From positions 10,913 through 74,912 of the forward strand of contig JBJETQ010000022.1 of the NCBI GenBank assembly GCA_051883395.1: a stretch of DNA of 64,000 nt, read 5' to 3'. The position numbers and the translations under genes are program-made. Positions 7,588 through 15,111 of this stretch are shown piece by piece. The stretch's first letter is position 1. Each line of letters opens with the position of its first letter. This DNA comes from HGM11368 sp051883395 (GTDB taxonomy: Bacteria > Bacillota > Clostridia > Christensenellales > UBA3700). The notes beneath the pieces were generated by a model that saw only the letters and a list, made by a program, of their open reading frames with translations, was not told the origin of the DNA and searched no databases.

Positions 7588-9508
7588 GAAAAAAATATCG
7601 GACAAGACGCAGTCCAACGCTATGCCAAAGGCGCAGTTTGACGTAAAGACCCTGACAAGACTGCTCAGTTATATGAAGGACTATAAGGGACAGCTGGTTT
7701 TTGTAGTTATCTGCATTTTGCTCAGCGCAATAGCTTCCGCCGCTTCGTCTTTGTTTTTGCAGTCGCTCATTGACGACTATATCGTACCGCTGCTTGGAGT
7801 GGATAACCCGGTATTCAGCAGTTTGCTCAAAGCTCTTGTGGTGATTGGAGTCATATATCTGGCAGGTGTGCTTTCTACGTTGTTTTACAACCGCATTATG
7901 GTTACCATTGCGCAAGGAACGCTCAAAAAAATAAGAGACGAGATGTTTGAGAAAATGCAAGGTCTGCCTATAAGGGCGTTTGATACCCGCACTCACGGCG
8001 ATATTATGAGCCTTTATACCAACGATACCGATACTCTGCGACAAATGATAGCTCAGTCAATGGCACAACTGATTTCGTCGATATTTACTATTGTGGCGGT
8101 ATTCGTCTGCATGTTATATATCAGCGTGTGGCTGACTTTGGTTGCCGTTGCGGTGATGTTTGCAATATTGCAGATAGTAAAAATCATTACAGGGAAGATA
8201 GGCAATTATTTTGTAATGCAACAAAAGACGCTTGCCGACGTCAACGGCTACGTTGAAGAAATGGTAAACGGACAAAAAGTAGTCAAAGTTTTCTGCCACG
8301 AAACGCAGGCAAAAAATCAACTGGGAATAAGAAACACCGAGTGGGCAAAAAGTGCCGCAAGCGCAAACGGGTATGCAAATTCCATGATGCCTATGATGAA
8401 CGCTTTGGGCTACGTCCAGTACGTTATCATTGCGATATTGGGAGCGTATATGGCTATTTCCGGGGCGACAAACTTGTCTCTTACGGGCTGCGGCACGTTG
8501 TCGCTGGGCATGATAGCGTCGTTCCTTACCTTATCACGCAACTTTACCAATCCCGTATCGCAGATATCCAATCAGTTCAATTCGATTGTTACCGCTCTTG
8601 CAGGTGCATCCCGTATATTTGCCTTTATGGACGAACAGCCTGAGACCGACGAAGGCTACGTTACTCTCGTCAACGCCATTGAACAGGACGGAATATTGAC
8701 GGAAACAAGCGAACGTACAGGAATATGGGCTTGGAAACACCCGCATCACGACGGCACCGTAACTTACACCAAGTTGAAAGGAGAAGTTGTCTTTGAAAAC
8801 GTAGATTTTGGATACGTCGCAGACAAACAGGTGTTGTACGACGTTTCGTTGTACGCCAAACCGGGACAAAAAATTGCATTTGTGGGAGCTACGGGCGCAG
8901 GCAAGACCACTATCACCAATCTTATCAACAGATTTTATGATATCGCCGACGGTAAAATCAGATATGACGGAATCAATATCAACAAAATCAAAAAGGCCGA
9001 TTTGCGTCGTTCTTTGGGAGTGGTGCTGCAAGAAGTCAACCTGTTCACAGGGACGGTAATGGATAACTTGCGTTACGGCAATCCCGACGCCAGCGACGAA
9101 GATTGTATTGCCGCAGCTTGTCTTGCCAATGCCGACGGCTTTATAAGAATGTTGCCTGACGGATACAATACCGTTCTCAAAGGCGACGGAAGCGGCTTGT
9201 CGCAAGGACAGCGCCAGTTGCTTTCCATTGCACGTGCGGCAGTATCCAATCCGCCCGTTATGATACTTGACGAAGCTACGTCTTCCATCGATACCCGTAC
9301 CGAAGCTTTGGTGCAGGACGGTATGGACAAATTGATGAAGGGCAGGACGGTTTTTGTCATAGCGCATCGCCTTTCCACAGTCCGCAATTCCGACGTAATT
9401 ATGGTACTTGACCACGGTAGAATTATAGAACGTGGCAATCACGAAGACCTTATTGCAAAGAAAGGAACGTATTATCAACTCTACACGGGAGCGTTTGAGT
9501 TGGAATAA
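7580..9508 (+). CDS. ABC exporter half-transporter, catalytic subunit
   Basis: A 642-residue partner of the preceding half-transporter. The ATG at 7580 is preferred because it overlaps the upstream stop and follows the AGGGGG ribosome site. It has six transmembrane helices, then an ATP-binding domain with Walker A GATGAGKTT, signature LSQGQRQ, Walker B MILDEATSSID with the catalytic Glu, and the switch His in IAHRLS. A roughly 40-residue insertion between membrane and nucleotide domains (EQDGILTETSERTGIWAWKH) is characteristic of this exporter class. Together the two proteins make a heterodimeric exporter at the plasma membrane; the substrate is unknown. Confidence 0.94.
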   Translation: MSKKKISDKTQSNAMPKAQFDVKTLTRLLSYMKDYKGQLVFVVICILLSAIASAASSLFLQSLIDDYIVPLLGVDNPVFSSLLKALVVIGVIYLAGVLSTLFYNRIMVTIAQGTLKKIRDEMFEKMQGLPIRAFDTRTHGDIMSLYTNDTDTLRQMIAQSMAQLISSIFTIVAVFVCMLYISVWLTLVAVAVMFAILQIVKIITGKIGNYFVMQQKTLADVNGYVEEMVNGQKVVKVFCHETQAKNQLGIRNTEWAKSAASANGYANSMMPMMNALGYVQYVIIAILGAYMAISGATNLSLTGCGTLSLGMIASFLTLSRNFTNPVSQISNQFNSIVTALAGASRIFAFMDEQPETDEGYVTLVNAIEQDGILTETSERTGIWAWKHPHHDGTVTYTKLKGEVVFENVDFGYVADKQVLYDVSLYAKPGQKIAFVGATGAGKTTITNLINRFYDIADGKIRYDGININKIKKADLRRSLGVVLQEVNLFTGTVMDNLRYGNPDASDEDCIAAACLANADGFIRMLPDGYNTVLKGDGSGLSQGQRQLLSIARAAVSNPPVMILDEATSSIDTRTEALVQDGMDKLMKGRTVFVIAHRLSTVRNSDVIMVLDHGRIIERGNHEDLIAKKGTYYQLYTGAFELE

Positions 9509-9512
9509 AGTA

Positions 9513-9662
9513 ATGAAAAAGTTATTTTTTGATGAGAGAAGGGGGATTAAAGACTACGACCGACACAAGCAAGCAAAAAGTGCGAAAAGTCGATACGTGT
9601 CGCAAAAAATGCATTATTATAAAAAACAAATGAAAATAATAAAATGTAATTTTGCAATATAA
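9513..9662 (+). CDS. Small basic hypothetical peptide (49 aa), doubtful
   Basis: An ATG 4 nt after the exporter stop opens a 49-codon frame rich in Lys, Arg and Tyr (MKKLFFDERRGIKDYDRHKQ at the start). It ends just before the operon terminator, so it would be the last gene of the marR-exporter unit. There is no good ribosome site other than possible coupling, and no family is recognisable. It may be chance. Confidence 0.3.
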   Translation: MKKLFFDERRGIKDYDRHKQAKSAKSRYVSQKMHYYKKQMKIIKCNFAI

Positions 9663-9680
9663 ATATGATTTTTTTAGATA

Positions 9681-9710
9681 AATGGAAGGGCTGATTTCCC
9701 TTCCATTTGT
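9681..9710 (+). terminator. Terminator after the exporter operon
   Basis: AATGGAAGGG (9681-9690) pairs with CCCTTCCATT (9698-9707), a 10-bp stem with a short loop and a weak T-tail. It separates the exporter unit from the next operon. Confidence 0.8.
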
Positions 9711-9887
9711 TAATTGAAATATTTCAGCAAGGGGCACGCTATACAATTTATAAGGCAAGTGCTTGAAAAATAAGAGTTTATAGCATTTATCAATTAAATT
9801 TTGAAAATTTTTTGAAGATTTATTATTAAAAAATATTTAGTTATGTCAATTGACTATTTGAAACAGTTCTTTTTTTAAAATTAAGAC

Positions 9888-9916
9888 TTGACAACAATGG
9901 TTGGATATATGATAAT
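9888..9916 (+). promoter_or_regulatory. Promoter of the 16-kb FtsK/WxD/ESCRT-like operon
   Basis: TTGACA (9888-9893), 17-bp spacer, GATAAT (9911-9916). It lies about 50 bp before the first gene. I see no other consensus promoter or strong terminator until the operon end near 26212. Confidence 0.75.
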
Positions 9917-9964
9917 ATAATCAACTATAATATACTAAAAGATTCACAGAAGGTATAGTGATTT

Positions 9965-12900
9965 ATGGAATTTAAGCAAATAAAAACGATGGCAGATTCT
10001 TTTAACGCAAGATTTGCTAAGGTTATTTCATTAGAAAAAGAGATAGCTGAAGCAATTGTGAGAAATCAACAGGCGTTGGAAGAAAAAAACAAAAAACTAC
10101 ATAGTAATATGGAAAAGTCAGTTGATGCTTATGTAAAAGCCGAGATTGAGAAAATTCGAATAGCTATAGATTCTATGTTAGATTCGTTTGGCGTGTCTGA
10201 AAAAAACGTTGTAGTAGATACGAATAATTTGATATCTGATGAATTTGAGATTAATAAAAGCACCGTACTAAGACTAATTGCGGAGATAAACGATATTGTC
10301 AGCGAGTTAAATAAGTATGATTTTGAAAAGAACGCACCGCTTTTAAAAGTTAGTGAAGTCAAAAATGAAGATGAGACTTTTACTATTGCAAATAATGGTA
10401 AAAGCGAAACTATTGGCGTAAATGCAAAAGAAAACGATTATTTTTCTATCCATAATCCACAAAAAGAGATATTGGAAAAACTGCCGGTTAAAGCTGTGCA
10501 GTGTAAAAAAGTGCTTGATGCGATGGAAGCGGACATAAGAAGAAGATTCACTCTGAATGAATTTGATAAGTATCTCAAAAAATGTGAGAACGAGTATATG
10601 CACGACTGCGCCAGCACGCTCAACAAAGAGATGGCTTTGACGATAAAAAGACAATTACAAATTGAAGACGACGTTCTTAGAGAAGATAGATTTAAAGAAC
10701 TCTACGAATCGGGCCTTGAAGGAAAAGTCGACACTGAAAAAGGTAGCATGAACTATCCAACAAAGATTAATTTGGGCGACATAAAGTACGATTATATCAA
10801 AAATAAAGATTATAAAAAATATCTTAATGAAAAAGATTGTCCGTTGCTTAACAAATATACTCCAGATGGAAAGATGACGGCTCCTTACGTGCTAGAATTG
10901 AGAAAAAACGGCAACATATTTATTGAAGTTGGAGAATCGAAATTGAGTACAAACACCATTAAGTTTGTACAGAAAATTATGCTTTCATTTTTGATGTCAT
11001 TTCCAATAGGCAGATTGAATTATAGGCTTATCGACCTGGACGATACGGGTGAATTTGCCGATTTCAACCAGCTTAATGCCCTAAGCGCCAATATGTTTAA
11101 GAAGACATACAATGACGATACGAGAGTGTCTTCGGCAATGGTAGATATGGATGAAAGAATGGGCGATATCTACGACAATAAGATTACTCTCAACGGCGTC
11201 AAAAATATATACGACTACAATGTTATATCAGAAAATGACCCACAGTCTTTTGAACTACTGACCGTGGTGGGTTTCCCTGAATGTTTTGGCAACGAAAAGA
11301 CAGTTAAGAGATTGAAAAAAATTGTAGAAAACGGTAACCGTTCCGGTATTTTTTCTTTGATTGTCTATAACAATGCCAATCCTAACAAGGCGGCTTACGT
11401 CAATGATTTTGTTATATTTGCAAAGCAAAGCATGAATTATTTTGAAGTCGTCGGTGATAAGATTTATCTCAACGGAGATAAAAAATGTGAATTTTTGCCA
11501 AACGAAGAATTAGTATACGACGATATACCTTCTTACACACAGGTTCTCAAACAAAATGCGAAGAAAGGGGTTAATAAAGTTATTCCTTTGTCTAAGATGT
11601 TTGAAGCCACCGAAAAAGTTGAGAATACAGACGATTTCTGCGATCCTACTGAGGTCATCGACATCCCTATAGGAATGAGAGGCGGCGAGACTCAAACGTT
11701 GGCATTTTCGTCCAAAGGAGACGGTGCAGCTCATGCTTTGGCTATAGGCGGTACGGGCTCTGGTAAATCTAATTTATTACATACTATCGTTTTGTCTGCT
11801 TGCTACAAGTATAGCCCGGATGATCTCAACATCTATCTCGTTGACTTTAAGGGCGGTGTTGAGTTCAAATACTATGAAGCCAATAGAAACATCAACAAGC
11901 AATTGCCACACATAAAACTTACAGCGCTTTCTTCCGATCCGGAGGATGGTCTTGCCGTGCTTGCAAATATCGACAAAGAATTGACTAGAAGAGAAACGTT
12001 GTTTAGAAACAAAGAGGTAGAAGATATTATGCAATATAAAAAGCGTTTTGGAGTATTGCCAAGATTGCTTGTTATCATTGATGAAGTGCAGGAGTTGTTT
12101 GAAAGAGATCAGAATATTGGTTCTTATGCAATCAATCTTATGTCAAAATTGTTCAAAAAAGGTAGAGCCTTTGGTATCAACGTACTTTGGGCTTCGCAAA
12201 ACGTACCTAAGGTAGCTGGTTTGAGAGATAAAATTATTTCGCAGATAGGAAGTCGTATTTCGCTTAAACTTAACAATCCGGAAGATGCTCAGGAACTTGA
12301 TATTAACGTACAGAAGATTAAAAACCTTTCTAACACGCTAGGTGTTGGCGTAATAAAAGATACTCGTACGGGACAAAATTCCGTGGAGTTCCGTGTTGCT
12401 TATGCGGAGACATCTGACAATAGAGGAATGTACTCGGAGAAAATAAATGAGAAATGGCAAAGCGTGGTTGAAAAATGGACAGATAGAGAGCCGCTCTTTG
12501 TTGTCGGTAGCAATCTGGAAGAACCAAGAGCCGACGAAGGTATTACCCCATACACAAGTCCCGTTGATAAAACCAGCCTTGTGTCCAAATCGATGGGAGA
12601 CTACAATATTGCTGTCGGCAAAGGCTATATTTCCGGAAAGCCATATTCTATACCTATCCATTTACGTGGCTCTAATTCAAACTTGTGGTTTGCAGGAGCA
12701 AATGTGGAAGAATTGCGAGACATGATGGGATTTGCAATGTTGTCTGTGCTTATGGAAAATAGGACAAACAAGGATTTTGTTGGAGACGACAGCACGCAGA
12801 TTTATTACTTTAACGGAGAAGTCATCGACCAGAAAAATCCTGACGATTTGTTCTTTGTTTTGCCTAAATGTTTTTCACGATCGGTTCAAAGCGTTTGCTC

Positions 12901-13492
12901 AATAACAGACTTGGGCAAGACGCTTGTACAACTATATAATTTGAGAAGGAAGAGAGCAGAAAACATACAAGCTAATCATAATCCTGTATTCTTATTTATC
13001 AATAAAATACAGGAAGTTGCAGTAGAGTTTAAGGATACGTCTAAGCTTATCGATTTAGCAGAAAACAGTGAAGCGGCTCCGATAGCAACATCTGCAACGC
13101 ATGGATTCAGTCTGGGGCTGGGCATTGGCGGAATGGGAGCTTCGGCAGGCGGCAGCAAAATGACTTTTGCTCAATTGTTTAATGAAGTATTTGAAAACGG
13201 ACCTAATCAGAATATTCATATTATCTTTTCAATTGATAAACCATCGAGCATTCCTAGCATCAATAACGCTATGAGAAATTGTCAAAACAAGGTATTTATC
13301 AAAGGTCTTGATACTGAAGCGATAACATCAGTGGCATCGTTTAGAAGTAATATTAATATTACAATTGAAGGAATGGGCATTTGTTTGAAAGATACGGAAA
13401 TGAATAAGTTCAAACCATATAGATATTATTCTGACAGAGACGCAGAGTGGCTGAAGCAGCTTGTTGACAACTATGAGGGGTTATGGAATTAA
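9965..13492 (+). CDS. FtsK/SpoIIIE-type ATPase (EssC-like motor, no membrane segment)
   Basis: A 1175-residue ATPase. The first 250 residues are helical and highly charged, likely coiled coil. The FtsK/SpoIIIE motor domain covers about 575-800: Walker A GGTGSGKS (595-602), YLVDFKGGVEF, and Walker B LLVIIDE (Asp706, Glu707). A second motor-like domain (about 870-1165) is degenerate: the P-loop position reads LWFAGANVEEL and the Walker B-like strand VFLFINKI. This tandem layout recalls EssC of type VII secretion, but there are no FHA domains and no transmembrane helices. It is followed by small WXG100-like proteins, as EssC usually is. It may pump or assemble those proteins or act on DNA; the FtsK family supports both. 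The start ATG follows AAGGTAT. Confidence 0.85.
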   Translation: MEFKQIKTMADSFNARFAKVISLEKEIAEAIVRNQQALEEKNKKLHSNMEKSVDAYVKAEIEKIRIAIDSMLDSFGVSEKNVVVDTNNLISDEFEINKSTVLRLIAEINDIVSELNKYDFEKNAPLLKVSEVKNEDETFTIANNGKSETIGVNAKENDYFSIHNPQKEILEKLPVKAVQCKKVLDAMEADIRRRFTLNEFDKYLKKCENEYMHDCASTLNKEMALTIKRQLQIEDDVLREDRFKELYESGLEGKVDTEKGSMNYPTKINLGDIKYDYIKNKDYKKYLNEKDCPLLNKYTPDGKMTAPYVLELRKNGNIFIEVGESKLSTNTIKFVQKIMLSFLMSFPIGRLNYRLIDLDDTGEFADFNQLNALSANMFKKTYNDDTRVSSAMVDMDERMGDIYDNKITLNGVKNIYDYNVISENDPQSFELLTVVGFPECFGNEKTVKRLKKIVENGNRSGIFSLIVYNNANPNKAAYVNDFVIFAKQSMNYFEVVGDKIYLNGDKKCEFLPNEELVYDDIPSYTQVLKQNAKKGVNKVIPLSKMFEATEKVENTDDFCDPTEVIDIPIGMRGGETQTLAFSSKGDGAAHALAIGGTGSGKSNLLHTIVLSACYKYSPDDLNIYLVDFKGGVEFKYYEANRNINKQLPHIKLTALSSDPEDGLAVLANIDKELTRRETLFRNKEVEDIMQYKKRFGVLPRLLVIIDEVQELFERDQNIGSYAINLMSKLFKKGRAFGINVLWASQNVPKVAGLRDKIISQIGSRISLKLNNPEDAQELDINVQKIKNLSNTLGVGVIKDTRTGQNSVEFRVAYAETSDNRGMYSEKINEKWQSVVEKWTDREPLFVVGSNLEEPRADEGITPYTSPVDKTSLVSKSMGDYNIAVGKGYISGKPYSIPIHLRGSNSNLWFAGANVEELRDMMGFAMLSVLMENRTNKDFVGDDSTQIYYFNGEVIDQKNPDDLFFVLPKCFSRSVQSVCSITDLGKTLVQLYNLRRKRAENIQANHNPVFLFINKIQEVAVEFKDTSKLIDLAENSEAAPIATSATHGFSLGLGIGGMGASAGGSKMTFAQLFNEVFENGPNQNIHIIFSIDKPSSIPSINNAMRNCQNKVFIKGLDTEAITSVASFRSNINITIEGMGICLKDTEMNKFKPYRYYSDRDAEWLKQLVDNYEGLWN

Positions 13493-13755
13493 ACGTAAAT
13501 CGTGAAAGTTCAACATATGCCGCATCGCTAAAACAGTCGGCCCAACTTATGGAAGAAGAATGTGTAAAATATCACAATGCGATTGCAAGCCTACATTCAA
13601 GTTGGGATGACAGCGATTATGACGACATCATGTTAGCAAGTGTTGAAATTAAGCGTATGGCTTCCGAAATAGTAGCAAAAGCCGATTTGCTTGAAAAGCG
13701 AATTTCAGAAAAACAAGACTTGTTACAAAAATACGATAATATAGTATTGAAATAA
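13483..13755 (+). CDS. WXG100-like small helical protein (W-D-D variant) 1
   Basis: A 90-residue, all-helical protein with the shape of an ESAT-6/WXG100 hairpin: two helices joined by a turn carrying Trp41 in HSSWDDSDYDD. Gly of the classic W-x-G is replaced by Asp. The gene overlaps the FtsK-like ATPase stop by 10 nt and has GAGGGG just upstream, so it is translationally coupled. The C-terminal LLQKYDNIV resembles the tails of two other proteins of the operon. The same SWDDS pentapeptide occurs at the end of the TIR protein (17008-18354). Role as a substrate or structural partner of the ATPase is inferred from size, fold and context. Confidence 0.72.
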   Translation: MELNVNRESSTYAASLKQSAQLMEEECVKYHNAIASLHSSWDDSDYDDIMLASVEIKRMASEIVAKADLLEKRISEKQDLLQKYDNIVLK

Positions 13756-13763
13756 GGTATAAG

Positions 13764-14030
13764 ATGAATATAAGAGTAAGTAAAGAATCGGTATTGAATG
13801 CAAGACAAATAGTGCAACAAACTCAGCAGGCATTGGTGCAAAACCACTCTGTATTGGTGTCGGAAGTTGAGCAAAATTTGCAAGAATGGAACGACGCAAA
13901 CGTAACTAAATTTCTTGCCAATTTTCAAAACGTAACTCAAGATATGTCTGAGATAATTATCAGACTAAACGCTATTGATTCTTTTTGTATAGAAGTATAT
14001 AACTGGCTTTGCCTTTATCTTGACGCATGA
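13764..14030 (+). CDS. WXG100-like small helical protein (W-N-D variant) 2
   Basis: An 88-residue helical protein, Gln-rich in the first helix, with Trp42 in LQEWNDANV at the predicted hairpin turn. As in its neighbours, the residue two after Trp is Asp rather than Gly. It ends with an aromatic stretch (VYNWLCLYLDA). The next gene starts inside its stop codon (ATGA), so they are coupled. No named family is certain; I place it with WXG100-like proteins on length, helix content, position of the Trp and linkage to an FtsK/EssC-like ATPase. Confidence 0.65.
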   Translation: MNIRVSKESVLNARQIVQQTQQALVQNHSVLVSEVEQNLQEWNDANVTKFLANFQNVTQDMSEIIIRLNAIDSFCIEVYNWLCLYLDA

Positions 14031-14287
14031 GAAAAAATTTGGGTAGATATGCAATTGCGATAGACCAAGCTCAGCAAAAGTTGGAGAGTTGTCGCTCACT
14101 TTGGCAGGACAGGTGCGGAGAGATGTTTCTTATGCACAGTCTCGAAGAGATTGGAGATGAGATTGGTAAGCTGTGTGAATATCAGGAACAACTTGGCGCA
14201 GTTGCAAACGAAACTATGGCCAGCGTGCCTGTTGAAGACTTGAACACTCTCATACGTAATGCGTTTGAATTTGTGGAGAGAAATTGA
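14027..14287 (+). CDS. WXG100-like small helical protein (W-Q-D variant) 3
   Basis: An 86-residue helical protein whose start overlaps the previous stop (ATGA). Trp26 lies in SLWQDRCGEMF, again W-x-D and again at a likely turn, here nearer the N-terminus. The second half (residues 35-85) is a long helix with LEEIGDEIGKLCEYQEQL. Together with the two preceding genes it makes a run of three tandem small helical proteins, which suggests a heteromeric complex rather than simple homodimers. Function is unknown. Confidence 0.6.
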   Translation: MRKNLGRYAIAIDQAQQKLESCRSLWQDRCGEMFLMHSLEEIGDEIGKLCEYQEQLGAVANETMASVPVEDLNTLIRNAFEFVERN

Positions 14288-14288
14288 A

Positions 14289-14801
14289 ATGAACATAAGT
14301 TTGGCAGCAGTCAAAACAGCGCAACAAATATATAAAGAGCTTTATGAATCGTTAAGTTTGCAAGTGCAGGGGTTGGCATCGGAGATAAAAAACGTATGCA
14401 AGCTAATAGCAGGTACAAAGGAAGAATTTAGTCAGAAAAAAAGTCGGCTTGATTCTTTATATCAGGGACAAAAATCCAGGATAACGGGGTTGTATAATGA
14501 TTTAGAATCGGTAAAATACGAGGAAGAAACATTACAAAAAAATGAAGGCGTATCATTGGGCTTGACAGAAAAAATCTCCCAACTGGAAGAATTTTGCGGC
14601 GCCTTGGAAAGAAATTTGAATACGATAGGTGAAGTCGGAAGATATATCGGAGATAACATCAGTAAGATAGAAGAATTGAAGATAGAAATAGATAAGTGTT
14701 GTGATAAGTTGAATACAGAAATAATGACAAGATTGAATATTTTGCAACGCTATGAAGAATGCATTATGGAATATGCATCGTCGATGAGGTTTTGCCTATG
14801 A
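14289..14801 (+). CDS. Coiled-coil protein of the FtsK/WxD operon
   Basis: A 170-residue, almost wholly helical protein with heptad-like spacing. The ATG at 14289 is chosen because it follows the upstream stop by one base; an in-frame upstream start at 14259 would overlap the previous gene. No conserved Trp. Its last residues include LNILQRYEECIMEY, close to LLQKYDNIV of the first W-x-D protein and LIERYESIL of the following one, so these three may share an interaction surface. I do not recognise a family. Confidence 0.65.
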   Translation: MNISLAAVKTAQQIYKELYESLSLQVQGLASEIKNVCKLIAGTKEEFSQKKSRLDSLYQGQKSRITGLYNDLESVKYEEETLQKNEGVSLGLTEKISQLEEFCGALERNLNTIGEVGRYIGDNISKIEELKIEIDKCCDKLNTEIMTRLNILQRYEECIMEYASSMRFCL

Positions 14802-15076
14802 ACGATATAAGAGTTGTCAATACGCAAGAAAACTTGACGCTTACAATGCATTATACAAAGCAGTTAAGCGAAAATGTGGAAGATATTTTTGTCAAAACTA
14901 ACGAATCGATGCAGAAACTCAAGTTTGATGCAAAAACTAATGCGGAAATAGATGAATTGCTTGCGGAAATGAAACGATTTGTTGTTGAACTCAAAAAGTT
15001 TAACGAAAAAATAGAAATCGGGGGACAACAAAGAATAGCATTGATTGAAAGATACGAAAGCATATTATCGTTGTAA
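14798..15076 (+). CDS. Small helical protein of the FtsK/WxD operon
   Basis: A 92-residue protein starting at the ATG that overlaps the previous stop (ATGA at 14798-14801). Predicted as two helices: a first with LSENVEDIFVKTNESMQ and a second with IDELLAEMKRFVVELKKF. Size and hairpin shape match WXG100 proteins, but the Trp is absent (KLKFDAKTN lies at the turn). It ends LIERYESILSL, the tail motif shared with two neighbours. Function is unknown; likely part of the same complex. Confidence 0.62.
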   Translation: MNDIRVVNTQENLTLTMHYTKQLSENVEDIFVKTNESMQKLKFDAKTNAEIDELLAEMKRFVVELKKFNEKIEIGGQQRIALIERYESILSL

Positions 15077-15111
15077 GAGATAAAGTAAACGATGTCTCCA
15101 AAAGTAAAGTT

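Noticed and set aside
8534..9478. 314-codon minus-strand frame over the second ABC exporter gene
   Set aside because: Antisense to intact Walker A, signature and Walker B motifs of the exporter; no family resemblance.
9965..15076. A complete type VIIb (ESX/Yuk) secretion system
   Set aside because: There is no EssB/YukC, EssA, EsaA or EsaB/YukD, and the ATPase has no membrane helices or FHA domains. Only the ATPase plus WXG-like pairing is present.
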